This document shows positions 1 to 8,419 of a stretch of DNA of 64,000 bases, in pieces; within the stretch, counting starts at the first letter, position 1, and every line of letters begins with the position of its first letter. This DNA comes from Myxococcales bacterium (lineage in GTDB: Bacteria > Myxococcota_A > Polyangia > Polyangiales > Houyiibacteriaceae). The stretch covers positions 1 through 64,000 of the forward strand of contig JAOTXX010000011.1 of the NCBI GenBank assembly GCA_029862185.1, given 5' to 3'. The position numbers and the translations under genes were made by a program. Under the pieces are notes generated by a model that had not been told where the DNA came from, ran no database searches, and worked only from the letters and a program-made list of their open reading frames with translations.

Positions 1-1
1 C

Positions 2-643
2 GACGCCGGTGCTCTTGGGATCACGGTTCATCCGCGCGCCGATCAGAGGCACATACGCCCCCTCGACGTGTACGAGATTGCCAATGTGCTCGAGTCGGTG
101 CGCGACCGCGTCGAGTACAACATCGAAGGCGATCCGCGGCCTGAGCTCATCGAGCTCGTCCAAGACGTGCGCCCCGATCAGTGCACGCTCGTTCCCGTCC
201 GGCCTGGTGAGCTCACGAGCGAGGCGGGCTGGGCTGCCGACACCCCCAGCGAAGAGCTCGCCGAGATCATTCGTCGCTTTCGAGGGAGCGGAGTGCGCGT
301 GAGTGTGTTCGTGGACCCGGAGCCGTCCGCCATCGACTGGGCGGCGGAGCTGGGCACCGATCGGATCGAGCTCTATACCGAGCCTTACGCGCGCGCATTC
401 GAGCAAGGGGGCGACACCTTGTGTCGCAGTCTCGACCACTATCGCACGGCGGTCGAACGCGCGATCGCCCATGGACTCGGCGTCAATGCCGGGCACGACC
501 TCGACTTGCAAAATCTACCGACGTTTCTGACCTTGTCCGGGATCGATGAAGTTTCGATCGGACATGCGTTGATGGCCCGCGCGATGTTTGTCGGCCTGGA
601 GGCTGTCATCGCCGAATACCTGGAAATTACAAGGGCTCGTTGA
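2..643 (+). CDS. pdxJ: Pyridoxine 5'-phosphate synthase (partial, 5' end outside window)
   Basis: PdxJ condenses 1-deoxy-D-xylulose 5-phosphate with 3-amino-2-oxopropyl phosphate to make pyridoxine 5'-phosphate, the last ring-forming step of DXP-dependent vitamin B6 synthesis in the cytoplasm. The frame is open from base 2, with no start in the window. The first visible residues (DAGALGITVHPRADQRHIR) are the PdxJ substrate-binding segment with the conserved His/Arg set. Near the C-terminus lie the family motifs NAGHDL and IGHALMARAMFVG. About 213 residues are visible of a family that is usually around 240, so roughly 25 residues are missing upstream. The stop TGA is at 641-643, and an SDR gene follows after 33 bp on the same strand. 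Confidence 0.96.
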   Translation, partial: DAGALGITVHPRADQRHIRPLDVYEIANVLESVRDRVEYNIEGDPRPELIELVQDVRPDQCTLVPVRPGELTSEAGWAADTPSEELAEIIRRFRGSGVRVSVFVDPEPSAIDWAAELGTDRIELYTEPYARAFEQGGDTLCRSLDHYRTAVERAIAHGLGVNAGHDLDLQNLPTFLTLSGIDEVSIGHALMARAMFVGLEAVIAEYLEITRAR

Positions 644-676
644 CAGTGGAACGGAGTTCTTTAGAGTGCGGCGACC

Positions 677-1690
677 ATGGCCAATAGGACCCACGAAAAC
701 CCGTTGAGTGCGGTCTTGAGTGGGTTGCTCGACCAGCGGAGCAAAGACCCGAAGGTCGACCCCGTGTCCGATAGCGTGCGACTCGACGGACGCGTCTGCC
801 TGGTGACAGGCGCCAACAGTGGCTTGGGGAAGGGCATTGCGGTTCGGCTCGCAAAGCGCGGCGCCCACGTGATCATGGCCTGCCGAAGCGGGATTCCCCA
901 AGCGGGCGAAGAGGTCCGGGCCGAGAGCGGTGGCGGCAGCGTCGAGATGATGCACGTCGACCTCAGTGATTTTGATTCGATGGCGGCCTTTTGCGACGAG
1001 CTCCGCGATCGAAAGGTGACGCTCGACGTGGCGGTGTTCAATGCGGGTGTCGTCCCGGTCACGTCGCGCACGAACGAGCACGGTCTCGAGTTGATGTTTG
1101 CCGTCAATTTCCTGGCCAAGTTCGTCGTGCTCCGTCGATTGCTGAGTGACGGAGTGATTCCGAATGCGGTCTACGGTCACAATTCTCGCGCGGAGGACCC
1201 GCCACGGCTGATCTTCATTTCTTCGGAGACCCATCGGAGCTCCATCCCCATCGATTTCGACACGTTCGGCGAGCCGATCGAATACGGTGTGACCGACGGG
1301 GTCAAATACTACGGATTGAGCAAGCTACACCTGACGACGTTCTTCCACGAGCTCTCGCGGCGGCTGAACCCCGGGGGCAGTGGCGGAAACCCGGACGTCT
1401 GTGTCCACGCGCTTTGTCCAGGTGCCGTCAACTCGAACATGGCCCGTGAGGCGCCCAACTGGCTCATGCCAGTTCTCAAGCCCGTCATGGCTCTGTTCTT
1501 CCAGAGCCCGGAGAAAGCATCGATCCCGGTCGACTATCTCGTCGCCTCGGACGAGATGGGTGAGAAGACCGGCGAGTACATGCACATGATGCGGTTCAAG
1601 GAGTCATCGGAAGCTTCGATGGACCCGGACAAAGGTGCGCTGCTCTGGAGCAAGACCGAAGGACTGCTGCGCGAACATGACGTGCTTTGA
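677..1690 (+). CDS. Short-chain dehydrogenase/reductase, retinol-dehydrogenase-like
   Basis: A 337-residue NAD(P)-dependent oxidoreductase of the SDR superfamily. The cofactor motif TGANSGLG lies at about residues 44-51, the FNAG motif at about 121-124, and the catalytic YxxxK is in KYYGLSKL near residue 207. An approximately 35-residue N-terminal extension and a longer C-terminal half than a classical 250-residue SDR resemble the retinol dehydrogenase / protochlorophyllide reductase-like group. The ATG at 677 is chosen because it precedes the Rossmann fold by a plausible length. It is followed after 9 bp by a DUF1214-type gene and then a sulfotransferase, all co-directional, so it is probably the first gene of a three-gene operon acting on a lipid or terpenoid alcohol. 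The substrate cannot be told from the sequence. Confidence 0.9.
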   Translation: MANRTHENPLSAVLSGLLDQRSKDPKVDPVSDSVRLDGRVCLVTGANSGLGKGIAVRLAKRGAHVIMACRSGIPQAGEEVRAESGGGSVEMMHVDLSDFDSMAAFCDELRDRKVTLDVAVFNAGVVPVTSRTNEHGLELMFAVNFLAKFVVLRRLLSDGVIPNAVYGHNSRAEDPPRLIFISSETHRSSIPIDFDTFGEPIEYGVTDGVKYYGLSKLHLTTFFHELSRRLNPGGSGGNPDVCVHALCPGAVNSNMAREAPNWLMPVLKPVMALFFQSPEKASIPVDYLVASDEMGEKTGEYMHMMRFKESSEASMDPDKGALLWSKTEGLLREHDVL

Positions 1691-1699
1691 GGGAGTCAA

Positions 1700-2800
1700 A
1701 TGAGCGATAAGCTGAGCAAACGAGAACGAGAGATCGTCGACGGAGCGGTGTGGAACCAGTTCTGCGACACGCTCAAGATGGCCGGCAACGTCGTGCTCGG
1801 GCCCAACACTCCCAGCGATCCGATGAATCGCATGGAGGGTTTCCGGTACCTGAGCCGGATCACGCGCGCGGCGCTGCAAACTTTCGTCGAACACAACGAC
1901 CCGCTCGCGCCCGTGCTGCAGCGGGTGGTGCACGAAACGGCGAAGATGGGCGCCGATCATCCCGACAACTACTACCAGAATGCAGCGATTAGCGGCGATC
2001 ACGAATATCGTATCTTTGGCAACCGCGGGACGGTTCACTATCTCGGGTTCTTCACGCAAAAGGGGAACTACGGGGAAGGTCGCGGCATGCCGCCGACGGG
2101 GTATCTCGAAGCGTCGACGCTGGAGGTCGCACCGGACGGGAGCTTCGAGATCATCCTGAGTACCGAGGAGCAGCCTGGAAACTGGCTACCGATGGAGAAG
2201 GACACCGGCACCTTGATCGTCCGCCAAACACGTTTGGATCGCGAAAACGAAACGATTGCGGATCTGCACATCGAGCGCCTCGGTGGCGATGGAATGCCGA
2301 CGCCTTTCGATCCGATCCGCTGCGCGGATGGATTGACGCAGTCGGCGGGCTTGGTAGCCGGTGCTGCGATGCTCTTCGCGAGCTGGGCCGAAGGCTTCAA
2401 GAAGCACCGCAATCAGTTGCCGCGATTCGACCAGAACGTCTCGAACATGGCGGGCGGGGTGCCCGACATCGCTTACTATCACAGCTATTGGAAGCTAGCA
2501 CCGGACCAGGCATTGGTGATTGACGCCACGCCACCCGACTGCGAGCACTGGAACTTCCAGCTCAACAACTACTGGATGGAGTCGCTCGATTACCGCTACT
2601 ACCCCGTCCACGTAAACAAGCACACGGCGAAGTATCGGCCCGATGGCTCGGTGCAAGTGGTGGTCGCCGCGCAGGACAAGGGCTTCGACAATTGGATCGA
2701 CACCGTAGGCCATGAAGAGGGCACGATGTGCTGGCGCTGGGTGCGAGCCACGGAGCACCCCCAGCCTCAGACCCGGGTTGTGAAGCTTTCGGAGCTCTGA
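1700..2800 (+). CDS. DUF1214-domain protein
   Basis: A 366-residue protein without signal peptide or membrane span. The middle and C-terminal parts match the DUF1214 pattern: a GNWLP segment followed by TLIVRQT and an IERLGGDG stretch, then a Trp/Tyr-rich C-terminal half with NNYWMESLDYRYYPV. The function of the family is not established. Members occur beside sulfotransferases and SDRs in actinobacteria and myxobacteria, as here. It starts 9 bp after the SDR stop and ends 8 bp before the sulfotransferase ATG, which argues for co-transcription. The assignment rests on motif memory, not on a profile search. Confidence 0.7.
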   Translation: MSDKLSKREREIVDGAVWNQFCDTLKMAGNVVLGPNTPSDPMNRMEGFRYLSRITRAALQTFVEHNDPLAPVLQRVVHETAKMGADHPDNYYQNAAISGDHEYRIFGNRGTVHYLGFFTQKGNYGEGRGMPPTGYLEASTLEVAPDGSFEIILSTEEQPGNWLPMEKDTGTLIVRQTRLDRENETIADLHIERLGGDGMPTPFDPIRCADGLTQSAGLVAGAAMLFASWAEGFKKHRNQLPRFDQNVSNMAGGVPDIAYYHSYWKLAPDQALVIDATPPDCEHWNFQLNNYWMESLDYRYYPVHVNKHTAKYRPDGSVQVVVAAQDKGFDNWIDTVGHEEGTMCWRWVRATEHPQPQTRVVKLSEL

Positions 2801-2808
2801 CGGGTTCG

Positions 2809-4077
2809 ATGTCTTCGGCTGAGATCACCAGCAGCTTCGGGAAGCCTTACCGTCCGACCGCGATTGCCCTGGCCAATCGCATGGGCCGCGCGCTTTGGAA
2901 GCTAGGCATCGGCGGGAAGCCGATCACGGTGCAATCGGTGCTTTCGGACGCACGGAGCAAGGTCGGTCTCGACGACTTTGGCGACGAGGGCTTCCTCGAG
3001 CCGCTCGAAGTGCTGGTCGATTCGATCAATCGTGAGGCGCAGCTCAACCCAGTGGGTCACATGATCATTCGTGGCCGAATCGTCGGTGTCTTGTCGAACA
3101 AGCTGGTGGCCCAAGACACGATCAAGCGGCACCCGGAAATCCTCGACATCCCCGTCGAGGCGCCGATCGTCGTCGCTGGCTTGGCGCGCACCGGTACGAC
3201 CATGTTGCACCGATTGATTGCACAGGACCCATCCATTCGTTCGTTGGCCTCGTGGGAGGCGATCAATCCGGCGCCCGCGAGCCACAAAGCCGGGCAAAAG
3301 AAAGACCCGCGATTCGCGCAGGCCGCCGCCGCTGCCAAAGGGCTCAAGTACATGTCGCCTGGGTTTTTTGCGATCCACCCCGCCGAGCCGGACGCGCCTG
3401 AAGAAGAGGTGATCCTACTCGAGCAGGCGTTTCTGACGACGACTCCCGAGGCGATGATGAACGTGCCCACGTACTCGAAGTGGCTCGAAGCGCAGGATCA
3501 CGTTCCGGCCTATCAGACGCTCAGGCGCATGATGCAGTACTTGCAATGGCAGCGGCCGGGCATCGGCAAAGAGGTCCGCTGGGTGCTCAAGACACCCCAT
3601 CATCAGGAGTATTTCGACCCCCTGTTGGAGGTGTTTCCAAACGCGCTTCTCGTCCACACCCATCGCGACCCGCTCAAGACGAGCCCTTCGCTATTCAGCA
3701 TGCTCACCCATCTGCAAATGATCTTCAGCGACGAGGTCGATCCGAAGCGGGTCGCACGCCACTGGCTCGGCAAGATCGAGAACATGGCACGGCGAACGCT
3801 GGCGACCCGGGAACGCGTAGGCGATCGAGGCTTCATCGACGTTTCGTACTACGACTTGATCCAGGATCCGCTGCCTCAGGTCGCGCGGATCTACCAGGCC
3901 GCGGGGCTCGAGCTCACAGCTCCCACCATTCGCCGCATGCAGGCCTCGCACCAGGTGAACAAGCAGCACAAGTACGGCCGCCACAAGTACTCCCTTGCGG
4001 ACTTCGGGATGACCGAAGAGGACGTCGAGTCGCGAATCGCGGCCTATCGCGCCCGCTTCGACGTTCCCTACGAATGA
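2809..4077 (+). CDS. Sulfotransferase family protein
   Basis: A 422-residue PAPS-dependent sulfotransferase-like enzyme. The 5'-phosphosulfate-binding loop is visible as VVAGLARTGTTMLHRL near residues 117-132. The 3'-phosphate-binding segment appears later as LLVHTHRDPLKTSPSLFSML. The length and the extra N-terminal region fit the bacterial family with a Sulfotransfer_3-like fold rather than small cytosolic enzymes. ATG 2809 is preferred over the earlier in-frame start at 2728, which would put 27 residues inside the DUF1214 gene. The spacing of 8 bp to the preceding stop suggests translational coupling. The acceptor is probably a hydroxylated lipid or sterol-like molecule, inferred only from the SDR neighbour. 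Confidence 0.88.
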   Translation: MSSAEITSSFGKPYRPTAIALANRMGRALWKLGIGGKPITVQSVLSDARSKVGLDDFGDEGFLEPLEVLVDSINREAQLNPVGHMIIRGRIVGVLSNKLVAQDTIKRHPEILDIPVEAPIVVAGLARTGTTMLHRLIAQDPSIRSLASWEAINPAPASHKAGQKKDPRFAQAAAAAKGLKYMSPGFFAIHPAEPDAPEEEVILLEQAFLTTTPEAMMNVPTYSKWLEAQDHVPAYQTLRRMMQYLQWQRPGIGKEVRWVLKTPHHQEYFDPLLEVFPNALLVHTHRDPLKTSPSLFSMLTHLQMIFSDEVDPKRVARHWLGKIENMARRTLATRERVGDRGFIDVSYYDLIQDPLPQVARIYQAAGLELTAPTIRRMQASHQVNKQHKYGRHKYSLADFGMTEEDVESRIAAYRARFDVPYE

Positions 4078-4099
4078 AAACCGGCTAGTATCCGCGGCG

Positions 4100-5413
4100 A
4101 TGCAGAGCCTTGCCGCGATCTTGAGCACCGACGTCGGTGCCGTGCCTTTTTGGCAGCGACTGATTTCGTTTTGCGGCTTGTTTGCACTGGTGGGCATTGC
4201 GTGGCTGTTCTCGAGGCATCGCGAATCGGTTCCTTGGCGCGTCATCGGATGGGGAATTGGTTTGCAGGTTTCGTTCGGTGTGTTGGTGATGAAGACCGAC
4301 CTTGGCCTGCGGCTCTTTTCGATACTCAACGACCTCGTGCTCGCTCTCTTGGGCTTTACCGCCGAAGGAACCGAGTTCATTTTCGGCGACTTCGCGTCGG
4401 AGAAGTTCACGATTGCGATCAACGTGCTCCCAACCCTGATCTTCTTTTCCTCGTTGATGACGATCCTCTACTACCTTGGCATCATGCAGCGCCTGGTAGC
4501 CGTCTTCGCCTGGATTATGCGCCGCACCATGAAGACCTCGGGACCCGAAACGCTCTCCGTGGCGGCGAATACCTTCGTCGGCCAGACCGAAGCGCCGCTG
4601 ATGATCGCACCCTTCATCGGCAAGATGAGCATGTCGGAGCTCACCGCGGTGATGACTGGGGGCTTTGCCACCGTAGCGGGAGGGGTCTTGGCTGCCTACG
4701 TGGGCCTGCTCAAAGGCGTCTTTCCAGGCATTGCCGGGCATCTGATCGCTGCAACCGTGATGAGTGCTCCGGCCGCTTTGGTGATCGCCAAAGTCATGTG
4801 GCCGGAAACCGAGAAGCGTGAAATCGAAGTTGAGTTCGCCATGGAGGTCGATAGCCCGGACGCGAACGTGATCGATGCCGCCGCGCGGGGGGCGTACGAA
4901 GGCATGAAGCTCGCATTGAACGTGGGGGCCATGCTGCTCGCCTTCATCGCCTTGATCGCCCTTGGCAACGCGCTCCTAGGTCTCCCGTTTGGACTCTACA
5001 ACGATTGGATGGGTCTCGAGGGTGCTGCAGCGGTGGCGCCTCTCACGTTTCAGCAGATCCTTGGCTGGCTCTTCTGGCCGTTTGCTTTTCTGATCGGCGT
5101 TCCCGTTGCCGAGTGTGCCGCCGTCGGCACCCTGCTCGGCGAGAAGATCGTTCTCACCGAGTTCGTCGCGTACCTCCATCTCTATGAGTCGCTGTCCGAA
5201 GGCGCGGCGCAACTCTCACACCGCACCGTCGTGATCGCGAGCTACGCGCTCTGTGGGTTTGCCAACTTCGGGTCGATTGGAATTCAGATTGGCGGGATCG
5301 GCGGTATTGCGCCCGAGCGCCGGCATGACCTCGCCCGCCTGGGCCTGCGGGCGATGTTCGGGGGCATGCTCGCCTCGCTGATGACGGCCGCGGTAGCGGG
5401 AATGCTCATTTAG
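4100..5413 (+). CDS. Concentrative nucleoside transporter, NupC/CNT family
   Basis: A 437-residue inner-membrane protein with many hydrophobic helices. The CNT signature is clear: AANTFVGQTEAPLMIAPFIG near residue 155, followed by MTGGFATVAGGVLAAYVGLL, and a late NFGSIGIQIGGIG segment. The family imports nucleosides by Na+ or H+ symport. The gene starts 22 bp after the sulfotransferase stop. No nucleoside catabolic gene is nearby, so it looks like a stand-alone transporter that may share the upstream transcript. The length is normal for the bacterial family (about 400-430). Confidence 0.94.
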   Translation: MQSLAAILSTDVGAVPFWQRLISFCGLFALVGIAWLFSRHRESVPWRVIGWGIGLQVSFGVLVMKTDLGLRLFSILNDLVLALLGFTAEGTEFIFGDFASEKFTIAINVLPTLIFFSSLMTILYYLGIMQRLVAVFAWIMRRTMKTSGPETLSVAANTFVGQTEAPLMIAPFIGKMSMSELTAVMTGGFATVAGGVLAAYVGLLKGVFPGIAGHLIAATVMSAPAALVIAKVMWPETEKREIEVEFAMEVDSPDANVIDAAARGAYEGMKLALNVGAMLLAFIALIALGNALLGLPFGLYNDWMGLEGAAAVAPLTFQQILGWLFWPFAFLIGVPVAECAAVGTLLGEKIVLTEFVAYLHLYESLSEGAAQLSHRTVVIASYALCGFANFGSIGIQIGGIGGIAPERRHDLARLGLRAMFGGMLASLMTAAVAGMLI

Positions 5414-5427
5414 CTGTCACAGCGCCA

Positions 5428-5445
5428 GTGTCAGCGTCACTGTCA
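5428..5445 (+). repeat. Short GTCA hexamer repeat
   Basis: Three adjacent hexamers GTGTCA, GCGTCA and CTGTCA lie in the 105-bp gap between the transporter and the CcmH-like gene. They resemble, on the opposite strand, the longer hexamer tract at 33331-33366. No function is evident. Confidence 0.45.
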
Positions 5446-5518
5446 GTGGGGGTGCCTGACTAGGCGCGACAATTTGCCACCTTATTGTTGGGCGCGGGCG
5501 GACTTATGTAAGTAAAGA

Positions 5519-5974
5519 ATGGTCCGTATTGTTGCGTTCTCAGTGGTCGTTTTCGCGCTCGGCTGTGCCTCGGTACGTGCCGACGACACTTCCATTGATG
5601 AGGGTCGGCAGGTGCAGTCGATAGTGCGCAATACCCTGAGCCCCTTCTGCCCTGGCAAGACCCTCAACTCCTGCCCCAGCCCGAAGGCCGGGGAGTGGCG
5701 TCGGGACATTCGCGAGTGGGTCGTGGCAGGCGTGCCCGAACCGGAGATCCGCGATCGACTTCAAGCGAGGGTCCCCAGCTTCGATTTGAGCATCCCACCG
5801 GTCAAGTCCGGCTGGGTCATCCCGCTGATCGCCGTCGTTCTATCGACGCTTTGGTTCATCGTCATGGCCCGCAAGTTCCGAGGGCGCGGCGGGCCAAGGC
5901 GCCAACCCGAAGCGCCCCCACAAAATCAAGACCTCGACGCCCGACTTGACGAAGAGCTAGCCGCCCTAGACTAG
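5519..5974 (+). CDS. CcmH/CycL/NrfF-family cytochrome c maturation protein
   Basis: A 151-residue membrane-anchored protein. An N-terminal hydrophobic segment ending near LGCAS acts as signal peptide, possibly with a weak lipobox. It is followed by the periplasmic helical domain and a single TM helix at about residues 97-116 (GWVIPLIAVVLSTLWFIVMA). Canonical CcmH carries LRCxxCQ. Here the motif is FCPGKTLNSC followed by PSPKAGEWRRDI, a spaced-Cys variant I associate with deltaproteobacterial CcmH proteins. The role would be thiol handling of apocytochrome c before haem attachment. No other ccm gene is in the window, although three dihaem cytochrome-like proteins are encoded further on. The gene converges on the thiolase gene. 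Confidence 0.8.
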   Translation: MVRIVAFSVVVFALGCASVRADDTSIDEGRQVQSIVRNTLSPFCPGKTLNSCPSPKAGEWRRDIREWVVAGVPEPEIRDRLQARVPSFDLSIPPVKSGWVIPLIAVVLSTLWFIVMARKFRGRGGPRRQPEAPPQNQDLDARLDEELAALD

Positions 5975-6028
5975 TCGCCCCTTAAAGACGCCGCTTCCGC
6001 GCCGTCCTCGGGGCTGCGCTGTCGCGAT

Positions 6029-7216
6029 TCAGACAGTGCAGATCACCGAAGAGCCGTGACCGAACAAGCCCTGGTTCACCGTCACGCCGGCCTTCGCACC
6101 CTCCACTTGGCGCCCCTCGGCTTGGCCGCGGAGTTGCCAGGTCAGCTCGCAGACCTGCGCGATCGCTTGCGCCGGCACGGCTTCGCCAAAGCACGCCAAG
6201 CCGCCGCTCGGGTTGACCGGGACGCGGCCGCCAAGGCTGGTCTCGCCGTCTCGCAGCAACTTCTCGGCGTCGCCTGCCGCGCAGAGTCCGATCTGTTCAT
6301 ACCAATCGAGCTCGAGTGCGGTCGACAGGTCGTAGACTTCCGCAAGGCTCATGTCTTCGGGGCCGAGGCCTGCTTCTTCATAGGCACGGTGCGCGATCGA
6401 TTCTTTGAAACCGATCTCGGGCAGCTCAACGCCAGCCTTCGAGTCGGTCGCGAGGTTGGGCATTTCGATGATGTCGTTTGGGTAGACTGGCGTCACGGTC
6501 GAGACCGCCGAAATCTTCACGGGGTCGGTCCCGTGTTTCCGTGCGAAGTCCATGCTGGAGAGCACCAGCGCCGCGGCGCCATCGCTCGTGGCGCAGATGT
6601 CGAGCAAGCGAAGGGGGTCCGCGACCAAGACCGAGCCCATCACGTCCTCGAGCGTGACCGCTTTGCGGTATCGAGCGTTCGGATTGTGAAGGCCGTGCTT
6701 GGCGTTTTTCACTTTGACCGCCGCAAAGTCTTCCTGTGTCGCCCCATAGACGTCCATGCGTCGACGCGCGTACAGCCCGAAATAGGTGGGATTCGTGATG
6801 CCCTGGACATGAAAGCGCAGCCAGTCAGGGTCGTCCGGCCGGCGCCCACCGGTGGGGGCGAAAAAGCCTCTCGGCGCCGCGTCGGCGCCAATCACCAGGG
6901 CAACGTCGCAGAGGCCGGCCAAGATGTTCGCCCGTGCGACGCTGATGGCCTGGGCACCCGTCGCGCAGGCGCCGTAGGAGCTCGACACCTTGGCGCCCGA
7001 CCAGCCGAGCGCTTGCGCGAACGTCGCACCTGCCACGAAGCCAGGGTACCCGTTCCGAATCGTGTCACCGCCCGCCAAGAGCTGGATGTCTTTCCACTCC
7101 ACGCCCGCGTCCTTCAACGCGTCCTGTGCCGCCTTCACACCGTAGCCGACAAAGCTCTGCCCCCACTTGCCCCAGGGATGCATACCCACGCCGAGCACTG
7201 CAACGTCCTTACTCAT
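6029..7216 (-). CDS. Thiolase-fold lipid-transfer-protein (SCPx/Ltp-type) acyl-CoA enzyme
   Basis: A 395-residue thiolase-superfamily protein. It begins MSKDVAVLGVGMHPWGK, has the nucleophile-elbow region YGACATGAQA near residue 85, an intermediate VNPSGGLACFGEA segment and a C-terminal GLFGHGSSV. This fits the acetyl-CoA acetyltransferase / lipid-transfer protein branch rather than FadA. Ltp-type enzymes work as an obligate pair with DUF35 proteins, for example the retro-aldolases of steroid side-chain degradation. Exactly such a DUF35 gene lies immediately upstream with a 4-bp ATGA overlap. The ATG at 7216 is chosen over a longer frame because it overlaps the upstream stop. The substrate is unknown, and beta-oxidation of a branched or steroid acyl-CoA is an inference. 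Confidence 0.87.
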   Translation of the reverse strand: MSKDVAVLGVGMHPWGKWGQSFVGYGVKAAQDALKDAGVEWKDIQLLAGGDTIRNGYPGFVAGATFAQALGWSGAKVSSSYGACATGAQAISVARANILAGLCDVALVIGADAAPRGFFAPTGGRRPDDPDWLRFHVQGITNPTYFGLYARRRMDVYGATQEDFAAVKVKNAKHGLHNPNARYRKAVTLEDVMGSVLVADPLRLLDICATSDGAAALVLSSMDFARKHGTDPVKISAVSTVTPVYPNDIIEMPNLATDSKAGVELPEIGFKESIAHRAYEEAGLGPEDMSLAEVYDLSTALELDWYEQIGLCAAGDAEKLLRDGETSLGGRVPVNPSGGLACFGEAVPAQAIAQVCELTWQLRGQAEGRQVEGAKAGVTVNQGLFGHGSSVICTV

Positions 7217-7662
7217 GCGTCGCTCCCGCTGCCGGCCGGCTGCCAGTTCCAGGTGAAGTAGACATGCTCGTCGTCTTGGTAGAGCTCGCGAAGCACGAGC
7301 TCCATCGGCATGCCGGTCGCCAGCGCATCCACGCCGACGCCATCTGCGACCTGGCCGAGGATTGTAAGCCCCTCTTTTTCGAGCTCGACCGCCGCGATCG
7401 CAAACGGCTCGAATGGCTCTTTGGCTACGAATGGCGACGGCGGTTTGTAGTTTGCGCTGGTGTACGACCAGACCTTGCCCGCGCGGCTCAAAGGGACGTC
7501 TTCGAGGTCCGTTCGGTCGCAAACCGGATTTCGGCAAAAGGTTTTCTCCGCGGGGAAGAAATAGGTTCCACAGCCGCGGCATCGCGTTCCGAGGAGGCGA
7601 GGCGCGCGCTGGTCCATGGTGAAGAGGCCTTCGACGGCCGGGACGTGGGTTTTCTCAGTCAT
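7213..7662 (-). CDS. DUF35 OB-fold / zinc-ribbon partner of thiolase
   Basis: A 149-residue protein with an N-terminal rubredoxin-like zinc ribbon (Cys28, Cys31, Cys43, Cys48) followed by an OB-fold domain (GKVWSYTSANY, then FAIAAVELEKEGLTILGQV). DUF35 proteins bind acyl-CoA and complete the active site of Ltp-type thiolases. The 4-bp overlap with the thiolase-like gene implies translational coupling and a stable complex. It is the first gene of a two-gene minus-strand unit, with only 15 bp to the next upstream gene stop at 7678. Confidence 0.9.
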   Translation of the reverse strand: MTEKTHVPAVEGLFTMDQRAPRLLGTRCRGCGTYFFPAEKTFCRNPVCDRTDLEDVPLSRAGKVWSYTSANYKPPSPFVAKEPFEPFAIAAVELEKEGLTILGQVADGVGVDALATGMPMELVLRELYQDDEHVYFTWNWQPAGSGSDA

Positions 7663-7677
7663 CGTGAACGGTGCATT

Positions 7678-8361
7678 TCAAGCGGACTTTGCGTACTGGG
7701 CTTTGGTTCGCTCCAGGAGCTCCGTCAGGTCTTCGCGGAGCGCTTCGAGCGTCTCGAGGGTCGTGCGGACCATTGGGCGGCGGAGGCCGTCGATCTCTTC
7801 GAGCATCCGTTCGAGCCGCCTGGCCGCCGCGGTCGCGCGCCGGATCGCGTCCATTTGTTCGGCGCCTTCCGGCTTCGGATTGAATGCGGGGTTGAATCGT
7901 TTCCGAAGCTCGGTCACGGGCGCGCCTTCCTCGAAGACGGCCTCCCTGAGCTGGTCGACGAGCTCCTGAGGCACGGCGCGTTCGCCCGGTGCGTCGTTGC
8001 TTGGATTCCTCTGAAGTGCTCGTGCGAAGTAGTCGACCGCGTCGCATGTCGGGATGCGTTCGTTGAGCCCGTCGCGTTTCAAGACGGACGGCGCGTGCCG
8101 CTTGAGCGCGACATAGGAGCCGGTGAGCTTGTCGGCGGTCGCCTGCTTGAGCTGAAGCTCTAGCGAGCAGTAAGAGTAAAAGTCCTCGTAGCCCCAGTTG
8201 AGGTACGATTCCCGATTCCGGACCTCCACCAGCGCCTCCGCCATCATCACCCACGAGCGCTTGAACTCGCGCGCACGGCGAACGACGTGAACCCGGAGCT
8301 CATCCGCCCCCTCTGCTTCGAGCGCCTCTGCGAGGTCGCCGAGCCTTTGATGCGTAGCCAT
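7678..8361 (-). CDS. Uncharacterised helical protein
   Basis: A 227-residue protein that I do not recognise. It is predicted almost fully helical and charged. The N-terminal half has an EFKRSWVMMAEALVEVR stretch and an aromatic NWGYEDFYSYC segment. The C-terminal half (RRATAAARRLERMLEEIDGL, then TLETLEALREDLTELLERTKAQ) looks coiled-coil. There is no signal peptide, membrane span or catalytic motif. ATG 8361 is preferred over an upstream start at 8391, which lies in the divergent intergenic region. The gene is co-directional with the DUF35/thiolase pair (15 bp gap) and divergent from the nucleotidyltransferase gene at 8420, so the 58 bp between them must hold both promoters. Confidence 0.7.
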   Translation of the reverse strand: MATHQRLGDLAEALEAEGADELRVHVVRRAREFKRSWVMMAEALVEVRNRESYLNWGYEDFYSYCSLELQLKQATADKLTGSYVALKRHAPSVLKRDGLNERIPTCDAVDYFARALQRNPSNDAPGERAVPQELVDQLREAVFEEGAPVTELRKRFNPAFNPKPEGAEQMDAIRRATAAARRLERMLEEIDGLRRPMVRTTLETLEALREDLTELLERTKAQYAKSA

Positions 8362-8419
8362 CGGCGCTCTATACCACCGAAGCGGTTTCATTTATACCGG
8401 GCAAGGGAAGATCGAAGAA

